NCBI RefSeq assembly: GCF_000174415.1
Contig: NZ_ACJM01000014.1
Span: 1-64,000 of the forward strand
Direction of reading: 5' to 3'
DNA length: 64,000 nt
DNA from: Dethiobacter alkaliphilus AHT 1
GTDB lineage: Bacteria > Bacillota > Dethiobacteria > Dethiobacterales > Dethiobacteraceae
Both the position numbers and the translations under genes were made by a program. Of this stretch, positions 24,469 through 32,582 are shown one piece after another (within the stretch, counting starts at the first letter, position 1; every line of letters starts with the position of its first letter). Under the pieces are notes generated by a model that had not been told where the DNA came from, made no database searches, and saw only the letters and a list, made by a program, of their open reading frames with translations.

Positions 24469-26265
24469 ATGGGTTCTGTATTGGGTAAAATTTTGAGGGT
24501 TAACCTCACAACCGGGGAAGTTAAAAAAGAAGAACTGTCTAACGAACAAGCAAAAGCTTTTATCGGCGGCAGGGGTCTGGGCGGCAAAATGCTGGCGGAT
24601 GAAATCCCCGTCGGTATCGATGCGCTGTCTGAAGAGAACAAGCTGTTCTTTATCACCGGGCCGTTGAGCGGTACCGCCGCTCCCACCGGCGGCCGTTATA
24701 TGGTGGTCACCAAGTCTCCGCTAAATGACGTTATCGCATCTTCTAACTCCGGCGGTTTCTGGGGCGCTGAGTTAAAGTTTGCCGGGTATGACATGCTGAT
24801 TGTGGAAGGTAAAGCAGATGCACCGGTATACATCAGCATTAAGGACGATGTCGTTGAAGTTAAGCCTGCCGACCATGTCTGGGGCAAAAACACCAATGAA
24901 ACCACCGATATGCTGCTGGAAGAATTTGGCGATGCCAAAGCACGGGTAGCCAACATTGGCACCGCCGGTGAGCAGCTTTCCCGTATTGCCTGTATCATGA
25001 ATGACCGCTCGCGTGCTGCCGGTCGTTCCGGTGTTGGTGCTGTGATGGGTTCCAAGAACCTGAAAGCCATCGTTGTCCGCGGCAGCGGTAAAGTAGAAGT
25101 AGCCGAGCCTGAAAAGTTCAAGGCTACCATAAAAGATGCCATGGCCAAAATTAAAGCCAATGGTGTAACCGGTGAAGGGCTGCCCGCATATGGTACAGCC
25201 ATCCTGGTTAATATTATCAACGAAGCCGGCATTTTTCCCACCAATAACTTCCAGTATGGAACTTTTGCCCAGGCTGATGAAATTTCCGGTGAGGCTATTG
25301 CCGAGAAGTATATGATTAAAAAGGATCCCTGTTTCCGCTGCCCCATCGCCTGCGGCCGTTATTGTGAAGTTGACGGTGAACAAGGTGGCGGCCCGGAATA
25401 CGAAACAGTTTGGGCTTTTGGCAGTGACTGCGGTGTTGGAGACCTGAAATCAATCATTAAAGCCAACAACGCCTGTAACGAAGTGGGTGTAGACACCATT
25501 TCCGCCGGAGCCACCATTGCGGCAGCCATGGAGCTTTACCAGCGCGGCCTGGTAAAAGAAGAAGAGCTGGCCGGTGGCCCCGATCTCAAGTGGGGTAACA
25601 GTGAAGCTGTTATCGAATGGGTAAAGCGTATGAGCGACAAAGATGGTTTCGGTGCCAAGCTGGCCATGGGTTCTGCCCGCCTGACCGAATCGTACGGCGC
25701 TCCCGAAGTTTCCATGGCGGTTAAGAAGCTTGAACTGCCTGCCTATGACCCCCGTGGTCTGATGGGACATGGTCTGAACTATGCTACTGCAAACCGTGGT
25801 GGTTGTCACGTCCGTGGCTACATGGTTTCCCCGGAGATTCTGGGTCTGCCGGAAGCTTTGGACCGTTTCTCCCTGGAAGGAAAAGCTGAATGGGTGAAAA
25901 TTTTCCAGGACCTCACTGCTGCCATTGACAGCTCTGGTCTCTGCCTGTTTACTTCCTTTGCCCTGGGTGCACAGGACTACGCAGATCTTCTGACCTATGC
26001 TACAGGGTTTGAGTATACTGCTGAAAGTGTCCTGGAAGCAGGAGACCGCTGCAATAATGTAGAGCGTCTCTTCAATCTGGCTGAAGGATACACTGCCGCG
26101 GATGATACGCTGCCGAAGCGTTTCCTGGAAGATTCTTTGCCTGAAGGTGCTACCAAAGGTAAGGTTTTCCCTCTGGATCAGCTGCTGCCCAAGTATTATG
26201 AAGTTCGCGGCTGGGGCGCCGACGGGGTTCCCACCGAAGATAAGAAGAAAGCGCTTGGGCTCTAA
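24469..26265 (+). CDS. aor: Aldehyde ferredoxin oxidoreductase (tungsten-dependent type)
   Basis: This 598-aa enzyme interconverts aldehydes and carboxylic acids with ferredoxin, using a W-bis-pterin and one [4Fe-4S] cluster. The cluster ligands are C288, C291 and C295 (CFRCPIAC) and C492 (SSGLCLF), nearly the numbering of the Pyrococcus enzyme. The N-terminal domain has GGRGLGGKML and the GPLSGTAAPTGGRYMV pterin loop. I use the ATG at 24469 with AGGAGG upstream; an ATG at 24445 overlaps the ribosome site. With fhs elsewhere in the window, this enzyme fits reduction of acetate to acetaldehyde by reduced ferredoxin, followed by the neighbouring alcohol dehydrogenase, or the reverse. The tungstate transporter tupABC at the window end matches its metal need. 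Confidence 0.95.
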   Translation: MGSVLGKILRVNLTTGEVKKEELSNEQAKAFIGGRGLGGKMLADEIPVGIDALSEENKLFFITGPLSGTAAPTGGRYMVVTKSPLNDVIASSNSGGFWGAELKFAGYDMLIVEGKADAPVYISIKDDVVEVKPADHVWGKNTNETTDMLLEEFGDAKARVANIGTAGEQLSRIACIMNDRSRAAGRSGVGAVMGSKNLKAIVVRGSGKVEVAEPEKFKATIKDAMAKIKANGVTGEGLPAYGTAILVNIINEAGIFPTNNFQYGTFAQADEISGEAIAEKYMIKKDPCFRCPIACGRYCEVDGEQGGGPEYETVWAFGSDCGVGDLKSIIKANNACNEVGVDTISAGATIAAAMELYQRGLVKEEELAGGPDLKWGNSEAVIEWVKRMSDKDGFGAKLAMGSARLTESYGAPEVSMAVKKLELPAYDPRGLMGHGLNYATANRGGCHVRGYMVSPEILGLPEALDRFSLEGKAEWVKIFQDLTAAIDSSGLCLFTSFALGAQDYADLLTYATGFEYTAESVLEAGDRCNNVERLFNLAEGYTAADDTLPKRFLEDSLPEGATKGKVFPLDQLLPKYYEVRGWGADGVPTEDKKKALGL

Positions 26266-26276
26266 GCTTAAAGCCA

Positions 26277-26314
26277 CAGGAGGGCTTTTCCGTTTAGGAA
26301 AAGTCCTCTTTTTC
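26277..26314 (+). terminator. Intrinsic terminator after aor
   Basis: AGGAGGGCTTTTCC pairs with GGAAAAGTCCTCT (one mismatch), GTTTA loop, T5. Confidence 0.85.
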
Positions 26315-26410
26315 CAAACTTATGCCATATCCTCGTTGTTGGCTGCAATGCCAGCATGTGGCGATTGTTTGCCATTCCCGGGTATGGTAATATGTTCTTA
26401 AGAGGTGATG

Positions 26411-26638
26411 ATGGTGCAGATTACTGTAAAGCTTTTTGCTACCTTGCGTAATAACCGTTTTAAAGTGGATATCCGGGAGTACCCGGAGGGAACCACGGTG
26501 CTGCAGGTGGCGGAAGATTTGGAGATTCCTGAAGAAGAGCTGGCCATCACCATGGTAAACGGTATCCTGTTAGATGTTAAGCATGTGTTGCAGGACGGCG
26601 ATACCCTAGCTCTTTTCCCGCCGGTGGGGGGCGGTTGA
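26411..26638 (+). CDS. MoaD/ThiS-like sulfur carrier
   Basis: This 75-aa beta-grasp protein ends in PPVGGG, with the terminal Gly-Gly needed for adenylation and thiocarboxylate formation. VQITVKLFATLRN is a MoaD-like start. It supplies sulfur for the pterin dithiolene. The first ATG (26408) and second ATG (26411) are both possible; the second has better spacing to AAGAGG. It is followed one base later by the adenylyltransferase, its expected partner. It may be dedicated to the tungstopterin of AOR. Confidence 0.88.
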   Translation: MVQITVKLFATLRNNRFKVDIREYPEGTTVLQVAEDLEIPEEELAITMVNGILLDVKHVLQDGDTLALFPPVGGG

Positions 26639-26639
26639 T

Positions 26640-27458
26640 GTGCACCAACTGCAGGGTTTTTTGACCAGTCATGCCCCTGACGGTCTGCTCCCATGGGGAG
26701 CGCAGGAAGAGTCGGCAGAACGCTTTGGCCTGACACTGCATCAGGTGGAGGAAGCAGCGCTGGCGGCCGGTATATTGCCAGCACGCTATCAGCGTAACGG
26801 CAAAACCCTCTCCGTGGAGCAGCAATACAAGCTTTTTAAAAGCCGGGTGGCTGTGATCGGCTGCGGCGGCCTGGGCGGCTATATTCTTGAGGAATTAGCG
26901 CGCCTGGGCGTAGGAGATATTGTGGCGGTGGATTTCGATGTGTTTGAAGAACACAATCTAAACCGCCAGCTTCTTTCCTGCCCCGACGAAATAGGGCGCC
27001 TAAAGGTGGATGCAGCAGCAGAGCGCGTGGCAAAAATAAATCCGGCAGTGAAATTCACCGCTTTCAGCGAGGCTTTTGCCACTGAAAACGGGCCTGTTAT
27101 ACTGGAGGGCGTCCAGGTAGCTGTTGATGCTCTGGACAGTGTGGGAGCCCGCCTGACGTTAGCCGATATTTGTAATGAGTTAAAGCTACCGTTTGTACAC
27201 GGGGCAATATGTGGCTGGTACGGGCAGGTAGCTACCCAATATCCCGGAGATGCCGTTGTTGAAAAATTGTATCGCTCCTGCACTGAGGATAAGGGCATGG
27301 AAAAAATATACGGCAACCCTTCGTTTACGCCGGCAGTAATTGCCAGTCTGCAGGTGGCGGAAGTATGTAAGGTTCTGCTTGGCCAGGGTGAGACTTTACG
27401 CCGCAGGGTTCTTTATCTTAATTTACTGGACATGGAACTGGAGGAGTTACAGCTATGA
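26640..27458 (+). CDS. ThiF/MoeB/HesA family adenylyltransferase
   Basis: This 272-aa E1-like enzyme adenylates the C-terminal Gly of the carrier encoded just upstream. Residues 1-60 form a helical extension not found in MoeB. The Rossmann part starts VAVIGCGGLGGYILEELARLG (split by the dinucleotide-type motif GCGGLGG), with D-x-V-x-x-x-N-L-N-R-Q for ATP and GDIVAVDFD. The four zinc cysteines of classical MoeB are not apparent, so it belongs to the HesA/MoeB-like group often beside aor genes. GTG start. The regulator gene overlaps its end by 4 bp. Confidence 0.85.
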   Translation: MHQLQGFLTSHAPDGLLPWGAQEESAERFGLTLHQVEEAALAAGILPARYQRNGKTLSVEQQYKLFKSRVAVIGCGGLGGYILEELARLGVGDIVAVDFDVFEEHNLNRQLLSCPDEIGRLKVDAAAERVAKINPAVKFTAFSEAFATENGPVILEGVQVAVDALDSVGARLTLADICNELKLPFVHGAICGWYGQVATQYPGDAVVEKLYRSCTEDKGMEKIYGNPSFTPAVIASLQVAEVCKVLLGQGETLRRRVLYLNLLDMELEELQL

Positions 27459-29323
27459 GCAGAGTTTGGCAGCGCTTTGTGGCCGGGGAAGCCAGTCCAC
27501 AAGAAGTTTCTCCCGTGATATACCGCTCCTGGCAGCGCAGCAAACAACGCGAGCTCAGCCATAAACGAGTATATAATGATGAAATATTGCCGGCAGCGCT
27601 ATTAAATGAACGTTGTCTGGAACACGAAGACCTGGTACGGGCCGGGAAGCCGGTGTTGCCCTATCTGTACCGCTTTTTGGAAGGCTCCAACAATATAGTG
27701 ATGTTGTGTGATGACCAGGGATATATTCTGGATTCCCTGGGCGACCCTCCCTTTATCAACAAAGCCCAGCAGGTTCACCTGTCCCCCGGCGCCAACTGGA
27801 GTGAGGCTGTGCGGGGAACCAACGCCATCGGTACTGTTCTGGTGGAAAAAGTTCCGCTGCAAGTATTGGGTTGGGAACACTATGTGGAGCAAAACCATGT
27901 GCTGAATTGCTGGGCCGCACCAATCTGTAATGCCGATGGTGACGTGGTGGGCGTTTTGGACGTTTCCGGTGAAGCGGGGATTGAGCGTGGTATGGAGCGC
28001 CTGGCGGAAGTGGTGTTAATGGGCGCCAAACTCATTGAACAGAGCCTTCATCTCACTGAACTGCAGCGTGATTTTCATTTTGCCAGGCAGGGAATTGAGA
28101 AAGCCGGTGAAATGATGCGCGATGGCTTTATCGCCATTGACAGTCGCGGCATTATTACCGAAATAAACCGGGAAGGTGCAAAGCTGCTGGGCCGTAAACG
28201 GGAAGAGCTGGTGGGGCACCTGGCTGCCGATGTGTTTGATAACCGGCGCTGGTCCTTTAACGGCAAGTCCCTTTATATGCAATCCTCAGAAAGCGATAAC
28301 CTGACTTCACGTCTGGTTAAGGTAACTGATGAGCAGGGGGCACCCATGGGTGCCATTGGCGTACTTAGCCCCGCCCCCCGGGAAGAAAGAAGTCAGGAAA
28401 CCATGTGGGTTGGCCGCAGCCAGGCTACGCAAAGCGTGTTCAGCCGGGCAGATAAGGCGGCGCAGACCTCTTCCACCGTATTAATACAGGGGGAAAGCGG
28501 TACGGGCAAAGAGATTGTGGCTCGCTATCTCCATCAGCAAAGCCCGCGGCATAATAAGCCCTTTGTGGCCATAAACTGTGCGGCCATTCCCGCCACTCTT
28601 ATTGAAAGTGAATTATTTGGTTATGCCGACGGTGCATTTACCGGCGCCAAAAAGGGCGGCGCCCCCGGGAAGTTCGAAGTGGCCCAGGGGGGAACGGTAT
28701 TCCTGGATGAGATAGGTGATATGCCCTCCAATGTACAGGCCTCGCTTTTGCGGGTGCTGCAGGAGCGGGAAGTGGTACGCATCGGAGACAGTCGGCCCCG
28801 TCCGGTAGATGTGCGGGTTGTGGCGGCTACCAACCGCGACCTGTCCACCAGGATTGAGCAGGGGGATTTTCGCCTGGATTTATACTATCGCCTTAAAGTG
28901 GTGACCATTGATGTGCCGCCGCTGAGCCGGAGGCTCGATGATATCTACGACCTTGTTCCCTATTTTGTTAAAAAAATATGCCGGGCCTCCGGCAGGGAAC
29001 CAATGGGGGTCACCGATGAAGTTTATGAGGCATTGCTTAATTACCACTGGCCCGGCAATATCCGGGAGTTGGAAAACTGTATGGAGAGCATGGTGGCCAT
29101 GGCGGAGCATTCATATCTGACCACCGATGACCTGCCTGCTGAAATTGCCAAAAACGTCAGCGCAGTCTCCTGCGGTGAAACACTGTTGGAGCAGCAGACC
29201 AAAAAAGCCATTATGCAGGCTTTGGCCGAAACTAACGGTAAAATTGCCCCTGCTGCCAGACTGCTGGGAATCGGCAGAACCACACTGTATCGGAAAATCG
29301 AGGAACTGGGCATTAAGTCCTGA
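27455..29323 (+). CDS. Sigma-54-dependent transcription activator (AcoR-like: GAF-PAS-AAA+-Fis)
   Basis: This 622-aa enhancer-binding protein has an AcoR-type N-terminus with a GAF-like sensor (about 55-190; GTNAIGT motif), a PAS domain (about 215-305; [17 protein letters not shown]), and an AAA+ domain (about 315-545) with Walker A GESGTGKE near 346, the sigma-54 contact loop GAFTGA near 392, Walker B FLDEIGDM and arginine finger region. A Fis-type HTH follows (about 590-618, [17 protein letters not shown]). It is in one operon with moaD-moeB-like upstream and moaA-MOSC downstream. The two sigma-54 promoters at adh and aor are its obvious targets. The inducer is unknown; AcoR relatives sense small carbonyl compounds or electron state. 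Confidence 0.93.
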   Translation: MSRVWQRFVAGEASPQEVSPVIYRSWQRSKQRELSHKRVYNDEILPAALLNERCLEHEDLVRAGKPVLPYLYRFLEGSNNIVMLCDDQGYILDSLGDPPFINKAQQVHLSPGANWSEAVRGTNAIGTVLVEKVPLQVLGWEHYVEQNHVLNCWAAPICNADGDVVGVLDVSGEAGIERGMERLAEVVLMGAKLIEQSLHLTELQRDFHFARQGIEKAGEMMRDGFIAIDSRGIITEINREGAKLLGRKREELVGHLAADVFDNRRWSFNGKSLYMQSSESDNLTSRLVKVTDEQGAPMGAIGVLSPAPREERSQETMWVGRSQATQSVFSRADKAAQTSSTVLIQGESGTGKEIVARYLHQQSPRHNKPFVAINCAAIPATLIESELFGYADGAFTGAKKGGAPGKFEVAQGGTVFLDEIGDMPSNVQASLLRVLQEREVVRIGDSRPRPVDVRVVAATNRDLSTRIEQGDFRLDLYYRLKVVTIDVPPLSRRLDDIYDLVPYFVKKICRASGREPMGVTDEVYEALLNYHWPGNIRELENCMESMVAMAEHSYLTTDDLPAEIAKNVSAVSCGETLLEQQTKKAIMQALAETNGKIAPAARLLGIGRTTLYRKIEELGIKS

Positions 29324-29340
29324 AGAACGGAGGAAAAAAG

Positions 29341-30327
29341 ATGGCCACATTGCTGGATCCATTGGGCAGGAAGCTGGAATATTTGCGGGTTTCAGTGGTG
29401 GACAGCTGCAATTTGCGTTGTTTTTATTGTTCTCCCGGAGAATCCTGCAAACCGCGCAGTTTACGCGGGCAGTTGAGCCGTGAGCATATTGTGCGGGCTG
29501 TAACCGCTGCAGCCAAGGCGGGTATTAAAAAAGTCCGGCTTACCGGGGGAGAGCCGCTGGTTCGCAGGGATATTGTAGGACTGGTACACGATATTGCCCA
29601 AATAGAAGGTATCGAAGACTTAAGCCTGACCACCAACGGAACCCTGCTTAAGGACCTGGCTGAGCCCTTGGCTGCGGCCGGCCTGAAACGGGTCAACATT
29701 TCTCTGGATTCGCTGGATGGCCATAACTTTGAACAGATAACCTGCGGCGGGCAGCTGCAGGCCACGCTGGATGGAATTGACGCCGCCTTTGATGCCGGAC
29801 TTACACCGGTGAAAATTAACATGGTGGTTATGAAAGACTTAAACCACCATGAGGTGGAAAATTTTGCGAAATTAACACTGGACAGGGATATTCATGTTCG
29901 GTTTATTGAGTATATGCCCATGCTAGGCCAGGATGATGTCTGGAGGAGGCACTATTTGCCTTCGTCGGAAATCATGGAGCTGTGCAATGGTGTGCTGCCA
30001 ATGGAAGCGGTTCCCGAAGAGGATCTTAACGGCCCGGCAAGAAATTTCCGTTTTCCGGATGCTGTGGGGCTATTGGGCTTCATTACACCGGTTAGCCAGC
30101 ATTTTTGTGCCAACTGCAACCGTTTGCGACTCACCAGCGACGGCAAGCTGAAACCCTGCCTGTTTTCCGCAAACGAAATTGATTTGCAGCCCGCCCTGGC
30201 AGCAAATGCAGATTTGGGCCCTTATTACCAAAGCGCAGCGCAGAACAAGCCTGCCAACTCCGATGTCAGTCCGGCGTCCCAGGGATCTGCCTGTGGGCCG
30301 CAGGGCATGGTAGAGATTGGCGGATAA
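29341..30327 (+). CDS. moaA: GTP 3',8-cyclase MoaA
   Basis: This 328-aa radical-SAM enzyme makes the first pterin-pathway intermediate from GTP. The N-terminal cluster is C23-x3-C27-x2-C30 (SCNLRCFYC), followed by the GGEPL motif. The C-terminal cluster uses the cysteines in HFCANCNRLRLTSDG-KLKPC (about 256, 259, 273). The protein ends in Gly-Gly, which is needed for catalysis in MoaA. ATG with CGGAGG upstream. moaC, moaE and moeA are not in this window. Confidence 0.95.
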   Translation: MATLLDPLGRKLEYLRVSVVDSCNLRCFYCSPGESCKPRSLRGQLSREHIVRAVTAAAKAGIKKVRLTGGEPLVRRDIVGLVHDIAQIEGIEDLSLTTNGTLLKDLAEPLAAAGLKRVNISLDSLDGHNFEQITCGGQLQATLDGIDAAFDAGLTPVKINMVVMKDLNHHEVENFAKLTLDRDIHVRFIEYMPMLGQDDVWRRHYLPSSEIMELCNGVLPMEAVPEEDLNGPARNFRFPDAVGLLGFITPVSQHFCANCNRLRLTSDGKLKPCLFSANEIDLQPALAANADLGPYYQSAAQNKPANSDVSPASQGSACGPQGMVEIGG

Positions 30328-30340
30328 CAGGAGGATGGAT

Positions 30341-30784
30341 ATGGCAAAGATTGCAGCCGTCTCGGTCAGTGAAAAAAAAGGTATGCGTAAAACCAATGTG
30401 GATGAAGTATTTCTGGCAGTGGAGCATGGAATAAAAGGAGATGCCCATGCCGGAGACTGGCACCGCCAGGTTAGCCTGCTGGCTAAAGAAAGCATTGAAA
30501 AAATGCAGAAAATGGGCCTGGATGTCAAAGCCGGCGATTTTGCCGAGAACCTGACCACCGAGGGAATAGAGCTGACAGCCCTTCCGGTGGGAACCAGGCT
30601 AAACATCGGGGAAGACGTCTTGGTGGAGGTCACCCAGATCGGCAAAGTGTGTCATGACCGCTGCGCAATTTATTATCAGGCGGGAGACTGCGTCATGCCC
30701 AGAGAAGGAATCTTTGTCCGCGTGCTGGCAGGAGGCCGTGTGTCACCGGGAGACGCTATACAGGTCTTGGAGCAACAACAATAA
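30341..30784 (+). CDS. MOSC-domain protein
   Basis: This 147-aa stand-alone MOSC domain has GIKGDAHAGDWHRQVSLLA at the start, DFAENLTTEGIEL in the middle, and the conserved cysteine in the KVCHDRCAIYYQAGDC stretch, expected to carry sulfur or bind the cofactor. MOSC proteins act in sulfur transfer or Mo/W-pterin handling. ATG at 30341 with AGGAGGAT upstream. It is the last gene of the moaD-to-MOSC operon, followed by a terminator. Confidence 0.9.
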   Translation: MAKIAAVSVSEKKGMRKTNVDEVFLAVEHGIKGDAHAGDWHRQVSLLAKESIEKMQKMGLDVKAGDFAENLTTEGIELTALPVGTRLNIGEDVLVEVTQIGKVCHDRCAIYYQAGDCVMPREGIFVRVLAGGRVSPGDAIQVLEQQQ

Positions 30785-30800
30785 AGAGCAAGCCGATAAG

Positions 30801-30822
30801 CCGCCCTTCCGGGCGGTTTTTT
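30801..30822 (+). terminator. Intrinsic terminator after MOSC gene
   Basis: CCGCCC/GGGCGG stem, TTCC loop, T6. Confidence 0.92.
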
Positions 30823-30996
30823 GCGCCATCTTGGGCTCAGATCCTGAAATTGAAAGGGTATTGAATTGCAGGAATTAGCACAAATGTGGCGAAACTATGT
30901 CTGGTAAGGATAATTAGTGGCAAAAGACTGCTCTTTTGTTACAAATGTACCGGCTGGTTTCAGATAAAATTTCAAGGACAGGGGACTGTGACTGCA

Positions 30997-32319
30997 ATGA
31001 ACAGGGCGACATGGGTTTTATCTTTTTGTGCAATGTTGAGTATTCTTCTGCTGACAGGTTGTGGGAGCGAGGAGACTGTGGCCACGGAAAATCCCGAATC
31101 TTTGCCCAGGCAAACGGTGGATTCGTCGGCATTTTCTTCGGCAGGACAGTGCCAGTACTGTCATATCGAAATTTATCAGCAGTGGCAGGGCTCGGCCCAT
31201 GCCCGGTCTTTTATAAATCCGCTTTATAGGCAACAGTTAGCCAGGGTAAGCAATGAATCGCAGGGAGCTGCCGATGAATTCTGCGTCAGCTGCCATGCCC
31301 CAATAGGTTGGCTGACAGAGCAAATTCCGCCCATTGACGGTGAAGGAACAGATGCGGTAGCCCAGCAGGGAGTCAGCTGCGATTTATGCCATGCCATAAC
31401 CGAGGTTCCCCAGGTGGGAAATGCCGGTTTCCGTGTTTCCCCGGGGAAGGTTAAGTATGGCCCCTTTGACGATGCTCTGCAGTCGGCCATGCATGAAAGC
31501 GAATATAAGAGAATCTATTCTCAGGCTGAATATTGTGGCGCCTGCCATGAGATAATACATCCGGAAAACGGCCTGGTGTTATCATCAACGTACAGCGAAT
31601 GGAAAGCCGGTCCATATGGCTCCCGCCGGATTCAGTGTCAGGACTGCCACATGACCCCGGGGCCGGGAGTAGAGAAGCCAAATCCGGGAGTGGCGGCCAC
31701 CGGCGCCCCCAAGGTGCGGGACCATATTTCCACCCACTATATGCCGGGAACCAATGTGTTTGGCTCTAAACAGGCCGGCTTTGAAGATCATGCCGCCCTG
31801 GCCGAAGAAACTCTGCAGTCTGCGGCGGTGATTTTTTTAGGCTTGCCCGACGGTCTTACACCTTATCAGCCGGCGCGAGTCAACATTCGCATCCGTAACG
31901 ACGGAGCCGGTCATTATTTGCCCACCGGCCTGTCTGTGTTTAATGATATGTGGGTGGAGATGGTGGTCACCGATGAGCAGGGAAGCGTTGTTTTTCAAAG
32001 TGGAGTTACCGGCAGTGACGGAACCATTCCCGAGGACAGTATCGTTTTTGGGACAACGTTTGCCGATGCGGCTGGCAACGAAACCGATAATCTCTGGGAG
32101 GCGGCCCGGGTGCTAAGCGATAACCGGATCCCTCCTCAGAAGTATGTAGATGAATTCATTGAGATTCCCGGCCTGTCACGCCCGGGTACCGTGGACATCA
32201 AGGTGCGACTGTTATACCGCAACATAACACCGCAGGGAGCCAAAGAGCTGGGAATCGACATAGCCGATATTCCTGTAACGGAGATGGCTTCAGCCGGCGG
32301 CAAGATTCAAGTCCGATAA
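30997..32319 (+). CDS. Pentaheme c-type cytochrome lipoprotein
   Basis: This 440-aa exported protein has a signal peptide with lipobox LLTGC (about 18-22). Five CXXCH haem-binding motifs occur: CQYCH, CVSCH, CDLCH, CGACH and CQDCH, all in the first 230 residues, with distal His residues in EIYQQWQGSAHARSF and similar segments as in the cytochrome c554/multihaem group. The C-terminal 200 residues form a beta-rich domain without haem motifs. It should sit on the outer face of the membrane and carry electrons to or from an extracellular or membrane partner. No partner oxidoreductase or haem-ligation (Ccs) gene is nearby. It has its own leader after a terminator. The ATG at 30997 has AGGGGAC 10 nt upstream. 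Confidence 0.9.
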   Translation: MNRATWVLSFCAMLSILLLTGCGSEETVATENPESLPRQTVDSSAFSSAGQCQYCHIEIYQQWQGSAHARSFINPLYRQQLARVSNESQGAADEFCVSCHAPIGWLTEQIPPIDGEGTDAVAQQGVSCDLCHAITEVPQVGNAGFRVSPGKVKYGPFDDALQSAMHESEYKRIYSQAEYCGACHEIIHPENGLVLSSTYSEWKAGPYGSRRIQCQDCHMTPGPGVEKPNPGVAATGAPKVRDHISTHYMPGTNVFGSKQAGFEDHAALAEETLQSAAVIFLGLPDGLTPYQPARVNIRIRNDGAGHYLPTGLSVFNDMWVEMVVTDEQGSVVFQSGVTGSDGTIPEDSIVFGTTFADAAGNETDNLWEAARVLSDNRIPPQKYVDEFIEIPGLSRPGTVDIKVRLLYRNITPQGAKELGIDIADIPVTEMASAGGKIQVR

Positions 32320-32331
32320 TTTGTATCCAGC

Positions 32332-32361
32332 AAGCATGCGTGCCTAGAGGCACGCATGCTT
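32332..32361 (+). terminator. Terminator-like hairpin after cytochrome gene
   Basis: Perfect 13-bp stem AAGCATGCGTGCC/GGCACGCATGCTT with TAGA loop; the T tract is poor (TGTGCTTTCTT). Confidence 0.7.
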
Positions 32362-32371
32362 GTGCTTTCTT

Positions 32372-32468
32372 ATGCTGGAAATTATAACGCTTCGCAGTTT
32401 GCGAAGCTGCTAAGGTAACCAGCATTGAAACGCACGCGTCGAGGGAACTGAATAAGCGTACCTTTCTT
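32372..32468 (+). repeat. Two-hairpin intergenic element, copy 6
   Basis: Outer stem ATGCTGG (32372-32378)/CCAGCAT (32419-32425), inner hairpin GCTTCGCA/TGCGAAGC, and second hairpin with GAGGGAACTGAATA loop and an imperfect stem. It ends in CCTTTCTT, about 40 bp before the ftsH promoter. Confidence 0.8.
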
Positions 32469-32508
32469 AAAGAAACCTTAAAGAAATTTATTGTAGCTGT
32501 ATGAAATC

Positions 32509-32537
32509 TTGTCGCTTCAGTTAATATATGTTACAAT
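32509..32537 (+). promoter_or_regulatory. Sigma A-type promoter of ftsH
   Basis: TTGTCG (32509-32514), 17-nt spacer, TACAAT (32532-32537). Confidence 0.7.
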
Positions 32538-32582
32538 GACTTGACGGGAGATTTTGGGCCTTTAGAGAGGGGGCAATTTAAC

